From positions 1 through 7,026 of the forward strand of contig CADCOL010000178.1 in the NCBI GenBank assembly GCA_902803015.1: DNA of 7,026 nucleotides, in the 5' to 3' direction. The position numbers and the translations under genes are program-made. The notes beneath the pieces were generated by a model. That model searched no databases, was not told the origin of the DNA, and worked only from the letters and a program-made list of their open reading frames with translations. Of the stretch, positions 6,179 to 7,026 are shown in pieces. The DNA is from an uncultured Lachnospiraceae bacterium. Lineage in GTDB: Bacteria; Bacillota; Clostridia; Lachnospirales; Lachnospiraceae. Numbering within the stretch: position 1 is the first letter of the stretch; each line of letters opens with the position of its first letter.

Positions 6179-7026
6179 ATACAGAATTATAGCTGTTCTT
6201 ATTGCCGGCATAGCAATTGCGGCATTTCTCAAAAGTTGGAAGCAGACGAATCTGAACGGAAATTTGCTAAAAAGATCCGAAGCCGGAGAGGGATCAAAGG
6301 AAATCGAACTGATTGCCAGGTCCGGCAGAGAAGAAGCGGAGATTTCTTTTTCTCTTGAGGAGCACGAATATACGCAGGAGGAATTGAGGGAACAGGAAAC
6401 AGACTTTGATGCGCAACTGGAAAAAAACGTTTTGAATGACAATTCCTCTTTTTTGTCCATAACCCAACCATTAAATTTTGTTGAAGAGATTTCAGGATAT
6501 CCGTTTGAAATGCAGTATCATACGGAGCCGGACGGATTGTTTTTGAGGAACGGGGAGATTAGGCAGGATTTATCGCTGCCGGTTTCCGGGACACTATACA
6601 TAGAAATTACCTGCTCCGGTTATGAGAAGACGAAAACGGTTCCGATTACGATTGCGGAACAAAAAGAAGATGATTTTGAAAAGCGGATTCGGAGCATATT
6701 GGAAGACATGGAAACGGAAACCAGACAAAGTATTTATATGGAACTTCCGGACAGCTTGGAAGGGCAAAAGGTAACTTATCAACTGAAAAAGGGGAAAGAT
6801 ACTTATTTGCCTTTATTGCTTTTGCCGGTAGCGGGAGCATTGTTTCTTTGGGGAGATCGTTTCGATGAGACGGAAAAGAGGAAGAAACATAAGGCGGTTT
6901 TGCGTGAGAGTTATCCGGAACTGGCAATCAAGATTTCCATGCTGATTCAGGCCGGTTTTACACCGAGAGGGGCAATGGAAAGAATCGGCAGGCAGTATCT
7001 GAATGAATGCAAAGAGGGAAGGAGAC
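6156..7026 (+). CDS. tadC: TadC-like F family platform protein with N-terminal ectodomain (3' partial)
   Basis: An open frame from TTG 6156 runs past the window edge, giving 290 visible residues. A short basic N-terminus (KKHKYR) leads to a hydrophobic segment at 11-25. About 190 hydrophilic residues (26-217) follow, then a second hydrophobic segment LPLLLLPVAGALFLW at 218-232. A basic stretch KRKKHK comes next, and then YPELAIKISMLIQAGFTPRG from 253, the start of a T2SSF domain. By the positive-inside rule residues 26-217 face outside and the F-domain faces the cytoplasm. The outer part is acidic up to about 105, looks beta-rich near 139-166 (SLPVSGTLYIEIT), then helical. Position after tadB and the F-domain start support TadC, the second platform protein, but the large outer domain is not the usual TadC layout. 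The start overlaps tadB by 23 bases. The rest of the F-domain and final membrane segments lie beyond the window. Confidence 0.8.
   Translation, partial: MKESKKHKYRIIAVLIAGIAIAAFLKSWKQTNLNGNLLKRSEAGEGSKEIELIARSGREEAEISFSLEEHEYTQEELREQETDFDAQLEKNVLNDNSSFLSITQPLNFVEEISGYPFEMQYHTEPDGLFLRNGEIRQDLSLPVSGTLYIEITCSGYEKTKTVPITIAEQKEDDFEKRIRSILEDMETETRQSIYMELPDSLEGQKVTYQLKKGKDTYLPLLLLPVAGALFLWGDRFDETEKRKKHKAVLRESYPELAIKISMLIQAGFTPRGAMERIGRQYLNECKEGRR

Noticed and set aside
5867..6460. Long minus-strand ORF (197 codons) across the tadB-tadC junction
   Set aside because: Antisense shadow of two well-supported genes; its translation is Ser/Cys/Phe-rich with no domain-like pattern, and no sensible ribosome binding site was seen.
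1..7026. CRISPR array, tRNA or rRNA genes, insertion sequences, attachment sites
   Set aside because: No spaced direct repeats, cloverleaf-like sequence, transposase-like frame or terminal inverted repeats were seen; nearly all the DNA is accounted for by genes.

Overview
The window reads as a low-to-moderate GC Gram-positive Clostridia genome, most likely Lachnospiraceae-like. The clues are the DegV subtype, strong AGGAGG-type ribosome binding sites, frequent TTG starts, and a Tad pilus locus without secretin or other outer-membrane genes. I cannot name a species from sequence alone. All genes lie on the + strand and intergenic DNA is scarce apart from one 245-base gap.

Region 1 (1-2457) holds two tandem genes 12 bases apart. 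The first is a complete DegV-family fatty-acid-binding protein. The second is a 524-residue protein I do not firmly recognise. It looks like the Clostridia DUF6240 type, with degenerate G-x-x-x-T-x-x-N helical modules and a C-terminal segment that recalls the FliK hook-length-control fold. A strong, probably bidirectional intrinsic terminator (2482-2532) closes this unit.

Region 2 (2533-2702) is the control region of the next operon. It has a near-consensus vegetative promoter (TTTACA, 18 bases, TATAAT) and a leader of about 80 nt. The leader contains a small hairpin whose 3' arm is also complementary to the ribosome binding site.

Region 3 (2703-7026, running off the end) is the assembly core of a Tad/Flp-type pilus or type II secretion-like machine. 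In order: an A24 prepilin peptidase (TadV/CpaA type), a TadZ/CpaE-like polar-localisation ATPase, the CpaF/TadA motor ATPase, the inner-membrane platform protein TadB, and the 5' part of a TadC-like second platform protein. The peptidase would mature pilin, TadZ would position the machine, CpaF would power it, and TadB and TadC would form the membrane platform. The genes are tightly packed, with two 22-23 base overlaps. Four of five appear to use GTG or TTG starts. No pilin gene is present, so it is probably downstream.

Points for a second look: an extracytoplasmic domain of about 190 residues in front of the TadC F-domain; a possible leader-RNA switch at the operon's ribosome binding site; an anomalous peptidase start where the well-placed ATG is out of frame; a TadZ P-loop lacking its conserved glycine; and the FliK-like repeat protein next to degV.
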